Counted from the first letter of the stretch, positions 53,091 through 61,478 are shown. The stretch: 64,000 nt of DNA from Gammaproteobacteria bacterium (GCA_018970145.1 JAGWWY010000009.1:30947-94946), one strand, 5' to 3'. Numbers and translations: made by a program. Notes: generated by a model from the letters alone, not told the origin.

Positions 53091-54010
53091 GAATGCGACG
53101 CTGGAGTGCGATGCTCGCACTGTTTATGGCGCCCATGATGACGCAGGCGGCGACGGATCCTTCGCAGCAACGTACGGTACTTGGCTCGATTGGGCTCGGG
53201 GGTGTCCGAGTCGAGCGAGGGTATGCACCATCGCCCTTGGGGCAGATCCATTATCAGGATGTCGGTGTAGCCCGAGACGGGCAGCCGATCTACGTGCTGT
53301 TCCATCAAGTACCGTGGTTTCACATCTACTACACGCGCGCGCAGGCCGAACTCGCCAAGCGTGGCATTCGCTCCATTGCCCTCGATACACCGGGATATGG
53401 CTTGTCATCGCGCCCGATACAACCGCCTGCCATCGCCGACTACGTGACGGCGTTGCGCGCGGCGCTAGCGCATCTGAAGATTGATCGTGCCGTCGTGGTG
53501 GGCCATCACACCGGAGTCACGCTCGGCGTTGAGCTCGCACGTCGTGCGCCGCAGCAGGTGCAGTGTCTCGTGGGGCACGGCGTGCCGATCTACACCGAGG
53601 CCGAGGCAAAGGCGCGTCTCGCCAATCCGCACTGGGATCAGAGCTACCAGCCCGAGGGAGCGCATCTGTCGGAGCGGTATACCTTCCTGTCAGGTCGTCT
53701 CGCCGGCAGCCCCGACGCGCTGCATTGGTCGGTGTTCTCGCTTTTTTTGGCGGGGCCCAACGAGTGGTTCGGTCACCATGCCGTATTCCGCTACGACATG
53801 GCTGATGCCATCAAAGAATTGAAGGTGCCGATGATCGTCTTGAGCAACTCGGATGATTTACTCGACTTCACGCTCGACCGGGTGCGTGCGCTCCGGCCAG
53901 ACTTCAGCTACCGCCGGCTCGAGGGCACCTCGTCCAATATGGCGTTTGATCAGCCGGTCGAGTGGATCGAGGCTGTCACCTCGAGCGTGGCTGCGAGCTG
54001 TCCGCGTTAA
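53087..54010 (+). CDS. Exported alpha/beta-hydrolase-fold protein with altered catalytic elbow
   Basis: A 307-residue protein with a signal peptide (MLALFMAPMMTQAA) and an alpha/beta hydrolase core. The nucleophile-elbow motif reads GHHTG at residues 139-143, so His141 stands where Ser or Asp is expected. The acid region is SNSDDLLDF, but the expected C-terminal His is replaced in SSNMAFDQP. It could be non-hydrolytic, use Thr142, or be a binding protein. It is ATGA-coupled with the flavoprotein, so they likely act together. Its last 35 bases overlap the convergent D-aminoacylase-like gene. Confidence 0.85.
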   Translation: MRMRRWSAMLALFMAPMMTQAATDPSQQRTVLGSIGLGGVRVERGYAPSPLGQIHYQDVGVARDGQPIYVLFHQVPWFHIYYTRAQAELAKRGIRSIALDTPGYGLSSRPIQPPAIADYVTALRAALAHLKIDRAVVVGHHTGVTLGVELARRAPQQVQCLVGHGVPIYTEAEAKARLANPHWDQSYQPEGAHLSERYTFLSGRLAGSPDALHWSVFSLFLAGPNEWFGHHAVFRYDMADAIKELKVPMIVLSNSDDLLDFTLDRVRALRPDFSYRRLEGTSSNMAFDQPVEWIEAVTSSVAASCPR

Positions 54011-55775
54011 GGCGAACCAACCTGCCTGGTCGTGCGCTCGTGACGTCACCCTCGCGTACGACCGCGCGGCCGGCGACCCACGTGCCGAGATAGCCCTCGC
54101 CCTTCTGGAGCAGGCGACGACCGCCCGCGGGTAGATCGCGGACGATCTGGGGTGCGCCGGTGTCGAGGCGCGATGGGTCGATCAGATTGAGATCGGCGCG
54201 TAAACCAACGGCAATCTCGCCTCGATCTTTCAAGCCCAGATGGCGTGCATTTCGACGTGTCAGCATCTCGATCACGCGCTCGATACCGAGGCCGCCGTCT
54301 GCCACCGGATGACCCCAGCGCGTCAGGAGATAGGTCGTCGTGCTCGCATCGCAGATCGTGCCGACGTGAGCGCCCGAGTCCGACAAACCGTACAGTGCGC
54401 GCGGATGCTGCAGCATCTCGCCGACCACCGCGAGCGAGCCATCGTTGTAGTTGAAGATTGGAAAGTGCACGAGATTCGAGCCATCGCCTTCGACCAGGTA
54501 GTCGTACAAGGCCTCGATCGCCGTGCAGCCGCGCTGCCTCGCGACGGCGTAAAAACTTTGAGTGACCGGAGGCTCGTAATCAGGTGAACGCCGTCCGCTC
54601 GTCATCAGCGGGAACATGCGTGCACTGATGAAGTCGAGTTTGGCGAGCATCAGATCGACGATCGGCGGCACCGAGGTGCCATCGCCTGAGAGTCGTCCCG
54701 ATTTCTCACCGAGGATGCGCATTTTACGCGAGGGGTCGCGCAACGCGGCGGCGCGCTCCGCAAGGGGCTTTGTCGCCACTTCGAGGTAGCCCGGAAATCC
54801 CATGAAGGGGTGGAAGGTCGTGTCGAGGCCGAGAATGACGCCGATACCTCGTGCTGCGGCTTGCAATGACAGCGGCAAGCCTTGGGCGACGGCGGTGTCG
54901 GTGCGGGCGCGAATGGCGCGCCATTGCTCTCCGCCCGGGTCACGCTGCAACCAGGTCATCGACAACGGTCGACCGCTCTGGCGTGCGAGCAACTCGACGA
55001 GATCGAACTCGGCGTTGAATCCGTCGGGGCCATGCAGCAAGTTGAAATCACTGACGAGCTGCAATACGCCACAATGGCGTCCGCGAAAGACGGCCGCAAG
55101 CCCAGCGAGCTCGCGTGCGTCGGCGTCCGAGGCGGGAGTGGCAACGCCTGCTGTCGTTCGATGATTGTCGGTTCGGCCGGTCGAAAAGCCGGCGGCACCC
55201 GCATCGAGTGCCTCGCCTAGAGTGCGACACATTGCGTCGACATCCGCGGGCGTCGCGACTTGCTGCGCAAGGGCGCGATCACCCATGATCGCCATGCGCA
55301 GGGGGTCGTGCGGCACCTGCACCAGAAAGTCGAGGCTGTGCGGTAGGCGATCTAGGGCGTCCATGTATTCGGGAAAGCTCTGCCAGTCAAAGCTCACGCC
55401 CTCTGCCAGTGCCGCTCCCGGGATGTCCTCCACGCCCTCCATCAAAGAAATCAAATCATCGATGGCTCGTTGTTTGTTCCCACAGCGCAGCGGTGCGAAA
55501 CCGACACCGCAATTACCGAAGACGACGGTGCTCACGCCGTGATGGATGCTCGGGCTGAAAGTTTGGTCCCAGCTCGCCTGCCCGTCGAAGTGAGTATGGA
55601 TGTCGACGAAGCCCGGCGTCAGCCAGGCGCCCGAAGCATCGATACGCTGCTGCGATTGACCCGTGATATGGCCGATCTCGGCGATGAGCCCGTTCTTGAT
55701 GCCGACGTCGGCAGAGCGCGCCGATTGGCCACTTCCGTCGAGGACGGTTGCACCTTCAATTACCAGATCGTGCAT
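53976..55775 (-). CDS. D-aminoacylase-like amidohydrolase (N-acyl-D-amino-acid deacylase family)
   Basis: A 599-residue amidohydrolase-superfamily enzyme. The HxH metal motif is in TPGFVDIHTHFDGQASWD, followed by VVFGNCGVGFAPLR characteristic of D-aminoacylases, then a late GLSDSGAHVGTICDASTTTYLL that supplies a metal His/Asp. The C-terminal beta domain ends in GRAVVREGD. No signal peptide is seen. Family members hydrolyse N-acyl-D-amino acids, but many relatives in degradation islands have unknown substrates. It is co-directional with the BASS transporter upstream (20-base overlap), so uptake and hydrolysis may be linked. Confidence 0.88.
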   Translation of the reverse strand: MHDLVIEGATVLDGSGQSARSADVGIKNGLIAEIGHITGQSQQRIDASGAWLTPGFVDIHTHFDGQASWDQTFSPSIHHGVSTVVFGNCGVGFAPLRCGNKQRAIDDLISLMEGVEDIPGAALAEGVSFDWQSFPEYMDALDRLPHSLDFLVQVPHDPLRMAIMGDRALAQQVATPADVDAMCRTLGEALDAGAAGFSTGRTDNHRTTAGVATPASDADARELAGLAAVFRGRHCGVLQLVSDFNLLHGPDGFNAEFDLVELLARQSGRPLSMTWLQRDPGGEQWRAIRARTDTAVAQGLPLSLQAAARGIGVILGLDTTFHPFMGFPGYLEVATKPLAERAAALRDPSRKMRILGEKSGRLSGDGTSVPPIVDLMLAKLDFISARMFPLMTSGRRSPDYEPPVTQSFYAVARQRGCTAIEALYDYLVEGDGSNLVHFPIFNYNDGSLAVVGEMLQHPRALYGLSDSGAHVGTICDASTTTYLLTRWGHPVADGGLGIERVIEMLTRRNARHLGLKDRGEIAVGLRADLNLIDPSRLDTGAPQIVRDLPAGGRRLLQKGEGYLGTWVAGRAVVREGDVTSARPGRLVRLNADSSQPRSR

Positions 55776-56631
55776 CGAACTGTCTCCAAAGAAATGCCAG
55801 GCTCATACCCGAGACGATGTGCCAAATGCCCCAAAGGCTAGCGACGATCACCATGCCGAGATCGGAATCGAACTGCAAGGCGATGATGCCGAGTGCAAGC
55901 CCCGAGTTCTGCATGCCGGCTTCGACGGTCACGGCGCGGCGTTGTCCACTGCCGAGACCAAAAAGGATGCCGGTTACCCAGCCGAGGGTCAGGCCGAGCG
56001 CGTTGTGGGCGACGACGAGCACGAAGGGCAGCACGATCGCTGCGTTCAGCAGATGACGCTCGCGAATCAGTCCGATCACGATGAAAAGCAACAGGGCGAT
56101 CAAGCCGAAGCGACCGAGCGGTTCTCGCCACCGGTCGGCTAGCGCGGGATGGCGGTACCGTAGCCACAAGCCTATGAAAAGCGGAATACCGAGTAGCACG
56201 AGCAAGCTCGAGGCGATATCCATCGGCGAGAGCATGAGCTCCTGCATGAACGAGCGTGTCTCGGGATTGGCGCTCATCGTCCAGGCGAAGTTGAAGGGCG
56301 TGAGTGCGAATGCCAGCACAGTAGCGACGGCCGAGAGGCTCACGGAATATGCCGTATCACCCCGCCCCCAGTGCGTGATCACATTCGATAGCGATCCACC
56401 GGGGCAACAGGCGACAAGCAGCATAGCCGCTTCGGTGGCAGCGGGCAGATCGAACGCGAGCGTGATCAGCCAAGTCGCGATCGGCAACCCCACGAACTGA
56501 GGTAGAAGACCGATCGCGATGGTGCGCGGCATGGCGAACACGCGCGCGAAGTCGCTGGTGCGCAGCTCCATCGCCACGGCGAAAACCATGGTCATCAAGA
56601 CGAGGCTCAACACCGCTTGCTGCAGCTGCAT
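55756..56631 (-). CDS. Bile acid:sodium symporter (BASS) family transporter
   Basis: A 291-residue membrane protein with about nine or ten helices. The inverted-repeat crossover motifs are CCPGGSLSNVITHWGRGD and VEAGMQNSGLALGI, typical of BASS transporters that carry organic anions with sodium. N-terminal VFAVAMELRTSDF is also typical. It heads a small operon with the D-aminoacylase-like gene and may import its substrate. The actual substrate (bile acid, pyruvate, or acylated amino acid) cannot be told from sequence. Confidence 0.9.
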   Translation of the reverse strand: MQLQQAVLSLVLMTMVFAVAMELRTSDFARVFAMPRTIAIGLLPQFVGLPIATWLITLAFDLPAATEAAMLLVACCPGGSLSNVITHWGRGDTAYSVSLSAVATVLAFALTPFNFAWTMSANPETRSFMQELMLSPMDIASSLLVLLGIPLFIGLWLRYRHPALADRWREPLGRFGLIALLLFIVIGLIRERHLLNAAIVLPFVLVVAHNALGLTLGWVTGILFGLGSGQRRAVTVEAGMQNSGLALGIIALQFDSDLGMVIVASLWGIWHIVSGMSLAFLWRQFDARSGN

Positions 56632-56643
56632 AGAGATGTTGGA

Positions 56644-57627
56644 TCAGCGCGGTAGTGCGACTTCGATACCGACGGGGCAGTGGTCCGAGAGCTTGCGCTT
56701 GAGGGCGTCGCCTTCGTTGAAGGTCGTTCGGACGAACGAACCCGGCACACGCTGAGCCGCGAGCGTTTCGCCGAGCACGACATGATCTATGTAACTGCCG
56801 TAGTTCTGTCCTGCCGAGCAATTCACGAAGCGTTCACCGCTCGAGACGTTGATGAGTCGCGCCCCTGCCGGTTCCCCATCGTCGATCTCGGCCCAGAAGT
56901 TGCGAAGCGTGCCCTCGTCGGTGCGTGCGGGACCACGAATACTGAAGTCATGATTGAAGTCACCGAGTATGGCGAATCTGTGACCCGCCGCCGCTTGCTC
57001 GTCTATCCAGGCTTCGAGCAGCGGGACTTGCTTGGCGAGCGTTTCGCAATCGCGCCGCGAATCATCGAGCGGGCGTCGCGGGCAGCCTGCCTTCAGGTGC
57101 ACGGAGAGCAAGTGGGTCTCGCGGCGATCGTTGGGGTACAGCACGAGCTGCGCTCCGCTGCGAACCCGGCCGCCTAGCGACAGGGACTCGACATCCGCGG
57201 CGCAGCGGAAGGGAATGCCTTTGCGGATGGCGAAGCCGTTGTTCTGGACGCCCGGACGCTTCGTGAAACAGAACTCGTGCTTGGTAAAGACCTTGCGAGC
57301 CGCGGCCGGCCCGTCGACCTCTTGCAGCGCGATGACGTCGGCATCGAGTTCGTCTACGACTTTGCGCAGCGCGCGAAAGTCCGCCTCAGAGCGTTGTAAT
57401 TCGTCTGCCACATTGCACGGGATGTATCGCTCCCGATTGCCGGGCGAGGCGTTTCGCGGCAAGCAACTGGCGGACAGTTCACGAAATTCTGCCGGTGCGA
57501 TCAGCCACTCGAGATTCCAAGTCGCCAATCGCAGGACGGTACCGCGAGCGGCATTCGTGGCGCTGACATCGCTGGTCGAGGCAAGCGCAGCGAGCAGCAG
57601 GGCGAACAGAGTGGCGGTGTAACGCAT
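56644..57627 (-). CDS. Exported endonuclease/exonuclease/phosphatase (EEP) family protein
   Basis: A 327-residue protein with a signal peptide (YTATLFALLLAALASTSDVSA) and the DNase-I-like EEP fold. Motifs are LATWNLEW, VIALQEVDG, AILGDFNHDFS and KLSDHCPVGIEV; the metal Asn/Glu and the catalytic Asp/His pairs are present. Exported members are nucleases or phosphodiesterases of unknown targets. Six to eight Cys suggest disulfides. It lies 12 bases upstream of the BASS gene on the same strand and is divergent from the isomerase-like gene, with a perfect inverted repeat in between. Confidence 0.88.
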   Translation of the reverse strand: MRYTATLFALLLAALASTSDVSATNAARGTVLRLATWNLEWLIAPAEFRELSASCLPRNASPGNRERYIPCNVADELQRSEADFRALRKVVDELDADVIALQEVDGPAAARKVFTKHEFCFTKRPGVQNNGFAIRKGIPFRCAADVESLSLGGRVRSGAQLVLYPNDRRETHLLSVHLKAGCPRRPLDDSRRDCETLAKQVPLLEAWIDEQAAAGHRFAILGDFNHDFSIRGPARTDEGTLRNFWAEIDDGEPAGARLINVSSGERFVNCSAGQNYGSYIDHVVLGETLAAQRVPGSFVRTTFNEGDALKRKLSDHCPVGIEVALPR

Positions 57628-57635
57628 ACGGTGAA

Positions 57636-57666
57636 TTACAGCATGCTAGGCTCGAGTTTGCTGTAA
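57636..57666. promoter_or_regulatory. Inverted repeat TTACAGCA-N15-TGCTGTAA in divergent gap
   Basis: Perfect eight-base arms at 57636-57643 and 57659-57666 fill most of the 53-base gap between the EEP gene (start 57627) and the isomerase-like gene (start 57681). It could be an operator for both promoters. The right arm ends just before the GGGAGAG ribosome site of the isomerase-like gene, so a bound repressor would block it. Confidence 0.5.
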
Positions 57667-57680
57667 CGGGAGAGCCTTTT

Positions 57681-58430
57681 ATGGGTCGCGACGCCAAGGG
57701 ATATCGGCGGTTGTTCGGTGTGCTCGGACCTTCCACCAATACGATCGTACAGCCCGACTACGACGACATGCGACCGGTCGGTGTGACCAACCACTACAGT
57801 CGGATCTTAACGCCCAATTCCCGTGCCATCAGCGATGAGACCTTCATGGCTGCGACGCAGACCATCGGCGCTGGCGTGATCGACGCGGTACGCAGCGTGA
57901 TGACCTGCGAGCCGGATTATCTTGTCATGGGGATGTCGGCCGTGACTTTCTACGGCGGTTACGCAGGTGCCGAAGCTTTTCGCCAGAAGGTGCAGCAGGA
58001 GTCCGGTGTGCGAATTTCGATCGGCTCGCACGCTTGCACGGCAGCTCTGAGGGCTTACGGCAGCATCCGTCGCATTGCCTTCTTCTCACCCTATTACCCG
58101 ATCGCCAATGCCGAGGTACGGCGCTATTTCGCCGATGCGGGCTTTGAGACCGTACGCGATGCTGCACTGCGCGCGCCGTCGTGGACGGCGATTGCACAGA
58201 TCCCCGAATCGCGCTGTCGCGAGGTGCTGCGAGAGCTCGACGGACCGGATGTCGATGCGATCTTGCAGGTGGGTACCAACCTGTCGATGGTTCGTCTTGC
58301 CGGCGAGGCGGAGCAGTGGCTCGGCAAGCCGGTCATCGCGATCAACACGGCAACCTACTGGCATGCGCTGCGTGCCAACGGCATCGACGACCGCATGTCG
58401 GGCTTTGGCCGGTTGTTGTCGGATTTTTAG
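57681..58430 (+). CDS. Maleate isomerase/arylmalonate decarboxylase-like protein lacking both catalytic cysteines
   Basis: A 249-residue protein of the Asp/Glu racemase-like superfamily: YRRLFGVLGPSTNTIVQPDYD, ISIGSHACTAALRAYGS, then RIAFFSPYYPIANAEVRRYF. The first active Cys position reads MGMSAVTFYGG and the second QVGTNLSMVRLAG, so neither has Cys. The fold is clear, but normal Cys-based racemase, isomerase or decarboxylase chemistry is unlikely unless another residue serves. GGGAGAG precedes the ATG. It is 32 bases upstream of methyltransferase cassette 2 and presumably in the same operon. Confidence 0.82.
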   Translation: MGRDAKGYRRLFGVLGPSTNTIVQPDYDDMRPVGVTNHYSRILTPNSRAISDETFMAATQTIGAGVIDAVRSVMTCEPDYLVMGMSAVTFYGGYAGAEAFRQKVQQESGVRISIGSHACTAALRAYGSIRRIAFFSPYYPIANAEVRRYFADAGFETVRDAALRAPSWTAIAQIPESRCREVLRELDGPDVDAILQVGTNLSMVRLAGEAEQWLGKPVIAINTATYWHALRANGIDDRMSGFGRLLSDF

Positions 58431-58462
58431 CTGCGCATAATCGACTGAACGGAGGTGGGCTC

Positions 58463-59653
58463 ATGTTGGAACTGAAGCACGATTTGCGCTTGGCCAAGAC
58501 GCGCGATGAAAAGGCGCGCATGAATTTCGTCTCGGGCTTGCGCGCCCATGTTCTGAACGATTTGGCGAGCGGTATGCGGTCGGTCTACGACGCAAAGGTC
58601 GAGCCGCAGTTCCGTCGTGAACAAAAGCGCGTGCCGAAAGACGGTCCCGAAGTCCACAAGGCCATCAAGGGCAACGACTATTTCAAGTTCTACTCGACAT
58701 TGCGCGTCACTGCGCAAGATATGGTTTGGCAGTCAGTCATCCCGCCGCTCGAGCGCAATCGTCCCGAACTCAAGCAGAAGGCGGCCAAGCTCGCTGGGAA
58801 AAGCAAGGCGCGTGGAACGCTACGCTTGCAGCCGAACTTCGAGGTGCCTCGTTACGTCTCGGCGATCGATGTGCATCTGATGGCGGGTAACTACGACGGT
58901 GAGTACGAGAAGGACGATCTGGCGGCAGGCTCGCTCTACGACAACGGCCTTGCGGTTTTCTCCTTCGGGCTGATGGGGCAGAACCTCGACGACATCGGTC
59001 AGTCGATCGCCGGCTTCATCCGGTTGAAGTATCCGAATCTGCAGCCAAAGAAGATTCTCGATCTCGGTTGCACGATCGGGCACAACACGGGATCGTGGAA
59101 AGATCATTTTCCCGAGGCCGAGGTACACGGTATCGACGTGGCGGCGCCCTGTCTGCGCTATGCGCACGCGCGTGCCGAGGCGCAGGATCGCACGGTGCAC
59201 TTCCACCAAATGAACGCCGAGAAGCTCGACTTCCCGGACGCCAGTTTCGATGTGGTTTTCTCATCGATGTTCCTGCACGAAGTGCCGAAGAAGAGCATCG
59301 CCAAGATCATGAATGAGGCTTATCGGGTGTTGAAGCCAGGCGGCCTGATGTTGCACATGGAGTTGCCGCCGAACTCGCAGTTGTCGGCCTACGACGCGTT
59401 CTATCTCGATTGGGATAGTGCCTACAACAACGAGCCTTTCTACAAGCCGTTCCGCGACTTGCGTCCCGAAGATCTGTGTCAGAAGGCCGGCTTCGACCCT
59501 AAGAAGTACGTGCAATTCGTGATCCCGTCGGTTGGTTGGTATGGCGAGAAGGTGTGGCGCGAGGCCGCGACCCGTCCGCCCGAGGTCGACAGTGACAAAA
59601 CCGGTCGTTTGACTGACGGTATTCTTTGGTATTGCTTCGGAGCTTGGAAATGA
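58463..59653 (+). CDS. SAM-dependent methyltransferase with unique N-terminal domain, cassette 2
   Basis: A 396-residue paralogue of the 50357 protein, sharing both parts. The N-terminal domain has KFYSTLRVTAQDMVWQSVIP and LRLQPNFEVPRYVSAIDVHL. The methyltransferase domain has ILDLGCTIGHNTGS, GIDVAAPCLRYAHARAE, NAEKLDFPDASFDVVFSSMF and VLKPGGLMLHMELPP. The first glycine motif is unusual in both (G-T/C-T-M/I-G). A perfect GGAGGT precedes the ATG. Its stop overlaps the ATG of the small partner gene (ATGA), which is here downstream, the reverse order of cassette 1. Substrate unknown. Confidence 0.88.
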   Translation: MLELKHDLRLAKTRDEKARMNFVSGLRAHVLNDLASGMRSVYDAKVEPQFRREQKRVPKDGPEVHKAIKGNDYFKFYSTLRVTAQDMVWQSVIPPLERNRPELKQKAAKLAGKSKARGTLRLQPNFEVPRYVSAIDVHLMAGNYDGEYEKDDLAAGSLYDNGLAVFSFGLMGQNLDDIGQSIAGFIRLKYPNLQPKKILDLGCTIGHNTGSWKDHFPEAEVHGIDVAAPCLRYAHARAEAQDRTVHFHQMNAEKLDFPDASFDVVFSSMFLHEVPKKSIAKIMNEAYRVLKPGGLMLHMELPPNSQLSAYDAFYLDWDSAYNNEPFYKPFRDLRPEDLCQKAGFDPKKYVQFVIPSVGWYGEKVWREAATRPPEVDSDKTGRLTDGILWYCFGAWK

Positions 59654-60042
59654 GTCGACAACCGATGCGCCGTACCATTCGCGGCGGGCGCCCTTATTTC
59701 TTTGACGATCCGGCAATCGACAAGGTTTTGAACATGGTCGTAGTGCTGGCGAGCGAAGTATGGACGCTACGTGAGCGCTTGATGGCGATGGAAGCGATTC
59801 AGGTGACGCGCGGCGGATTGAAGGCAGGCGAGATCGATCGCTTCGAGTTCAAGCCCGAAGATGAAGCGAATCTGTCGGCTCAAAGAAAAGAATACATCGA
59901 TAGCTTGTTCCGCGTGCTCGCCGAGCAGGTCGACGAGGCGCGGCGCAGCAAGCCAGCGCCGAGTGCAGCGCCGGCCAAGGCTCAGAGGTCGAAAGCTTTG
60001 AAGTCGAAAGCGAACAAGGCGACAGCGCGCAAAAAGAAGTAG
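59650..60042 (+). CDS. Small helical partner protein with Lys/Ala tail, cassette 2
   Basis: A 130-residue paralogue of the 50007 protein (RPYFFDDPAID, VWTLRERLMAME, then QRKEYIDSLFRVLAEQVDE). It adds a low-complexity Lys/Ala/Ser tail of about 30 residues with histone-like repeats (KSKANKATARKKK), absent from cassette 1. Such a tail suggests nucleic-acid, membrane or polyanion binding. It overlaps the methyltransferase stop by four bases, implying equal production and a complex. A coiled coil is likely in the central helix. No known family is recognised. Confidence 0.85.
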   Translation: MSRQPMRRTIRGGRPYFFDDPAIDKVLNMVVVLASEVWTLRERLMAMEAIQVTRGGLKAGEIDRFEFKPEDEANLSAQRKEYIDSLFRVLAEQVDEARRSKPAPSAAPAKAQRSKALKSKANKATARKKK

Positions 60043-60074
60043 GCGCGGCGACCGCCGCGGCCCGTCGGCGAGCC

Positions 60075-60100
60075 GATCAGGCGCTACGTAGCGCCTGATC
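60075..60100. repeat. Perfect 26-base palindrome at the metY stop
   Basis: Bases 60075-60100 read the same on both strands (arms GATCAGGCGCTAC). The stop codon of the metY-like gene (60077-60079) lies inside. It sits between convergent genes, so it could be a bidirectional transcription barrier or protein site. No T-run follows, which argues against a standard intrinsic terminator. Confidence 0.6.
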
Positions 60101-61348
60101 GAGATCTTCCTTTAGATCGTCGATGTGCTCGATGCCGATCGACAATCGCACCATGTCCTCGGAGACCCCCGCCTTGGCGAGCTCTTCGGGCGAGAGTTGA
60201 CGGTGCGTCGTCGAAGCGGGATGGGTCGCCAAGGATCGGGCATCGCCGATGTTGACGAGGCGAATGACGAGCTTCAGCGCATCGAGGAACTTCTCGCCTG
60301 CTGCTCGCCCGCCTTTCACGCCGAACGTCAGGATGCCAGAGGCCCGTCCCGCCAAATATTGTTGAGCCAGCGCGTGATCGGGATGATCCGGTAAGCCCGC
60401 GTAATTCACCCAGGAGACCGCCGGGTGTTGCTGTAGGAATTTCGCTACGGCGAGGGTGTTGTCGCAGATGCGATCCATGCGCACGGCCAAGGTCTCGATG
60501 CCTTGCAGGATCAGAAACGAATTGAACGGCGAGAGTGCGGCACCCATGTTGCGCAGCGGCACGACTCGTGCGCGCGCGATGTAAGCGGCAGGCCCGAGAG
60601 CCTCGGTGTAGACGACGCCGTGATACGACACGTCCGGTTCGTTGAGGCGTTTGAATTTGGCTTTGTGCTCTGCCCACGGGAACTTGCCCGAATCAACGAT
60701 CGCACCGCCGATGCTGTTGCCGTGGCCACCGAGATATTTGGTCAGCGAGTGCACGACGATGTCGGCACCGTGATCGAAGGGACGGCACAAATACGGTGAG
60801 GGTACCGTGTTGTCGACGATCAACGGCACGCCGCGTTCGTGCGCGATTTTGGCGAGCGCGCCGAAATCGGTGACGTTTCCGAGCGGGTTACCGATCGATT
60901 CGCAATACACCGCTTTGGTTCGCGCATCGATCTGCGCCGCAAAATCCGCTGGCTTGCGCGGGTCGGCGAAACGGACTTCGATGCCAAATTGCGGCAGCGT
61001 GTGCGCGAAGAGATTATACGTGCCGCCGTAGAGTGTGCTGGAGCTCACGATATTGTCGCCGTGCTCAGCGATCGTCATCAGTGCGTAAGTGACCGCTGCA
61101 CTACCGGAGGCGAGCGCAAGCGCACCGATGCCTCCTTCGAGTTCCGCGACGCGCTTCTCGAGCACGTCTGTGGTCGGGTTCATGATGCGCGTGTAGATGT
61201 TGCCTTGCACCTTGAGATCGAACAGATCGGCCCCGTGTTGCGCGCTGTCGAATGCGTAAGAGCTCGTCTGGTAGATGGGGACAGCGACGGACTTGGTGGT
61301 CGGATCGGGCGTATAGCCGCCGTGGACGGCGATGGTTTCTGGACGCAT
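60077..61348 (-). CDS. metY: O-acetylhomoserine sulfhydrylase/aminocarboxypropyltransferase-like PLP enzyme
   Basis: A 423-residue Cys/Met-metabolism PLP enzyme. It starts MRPETIAVHGGYTPDPTTKS with conserved NPTTDVLEKRVAELEGG and the PLP lysine in VHSLTKYLGGHG. The length and the long insertion after the lysine (FPWAEHKAKFKRLNEPDVSYHG) fit O-acetylhomoserine sulfhydrylase better than cystathionine gamma-synthase. It makes homocysteine from O-acetylhomoserine and sulfide in the cytoplasm. GTGAGG precedes the ATG at 61348; longer in-frame starts cross the divergent pseudouridine synthase gene and are rejected. It stands alone and feeds SAM supply only indirectly. Confidence 0.88.
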   Translation of the reverse strand: MRPETIAVHGGYTPDPTTKSVAVPIYQTSSYAFDSAQHGADLFDLKVQGNIYTRIMNPTTDVLEKRVAELEGGIGALALASGSAAVTYALMTIAEHGDNIVSSSTLYGGTYNLFAHTLPQFGIEVRFADPRKPADFAAQIDARTKAVYCESIGNPLGNVTDFGALAKIAHERGVPLIVDNTVPSPYLCRPFDHGADIVVHSLTKYLGGHGNSIGGAIVDSGKFPWAEHKAKFKRLNEPDVSYHGVVYTEALGPAAYIARARVVPLRNMGAALSPFNSFLILQGIETLAVRMDRICDNTLAVAKFLQQHPAVSWVNYAGLPDHPDHALAQQYLAGRASGILTFGVKGGRAAGEKFLDALKLVIRLVNIGDARSLATHPASTTHRQLSPEELAKAGVSEDMVRLSIGIEHIDDLKEDLDQALRSA

Positions 61349-61478
61349 GGCGACAGCCTCACGATGAAAGGGGCCTATCGAGCATAGCGGCGCGCGCTGC
61401 GCGTCGCGCTGACGAAGACGCATGAGGCAATAACGGCCCGTTATGGCGAGCTCGTTACCGATTAAGATACGTCGGCCT

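Noticed and set aside
58181..58462. Upstream extension of the cassette 2 methyltransferase
   Set aside because: It overlaps the isomerase-like gene in another frame; GGAGGT lies right before the ATG at 58463.
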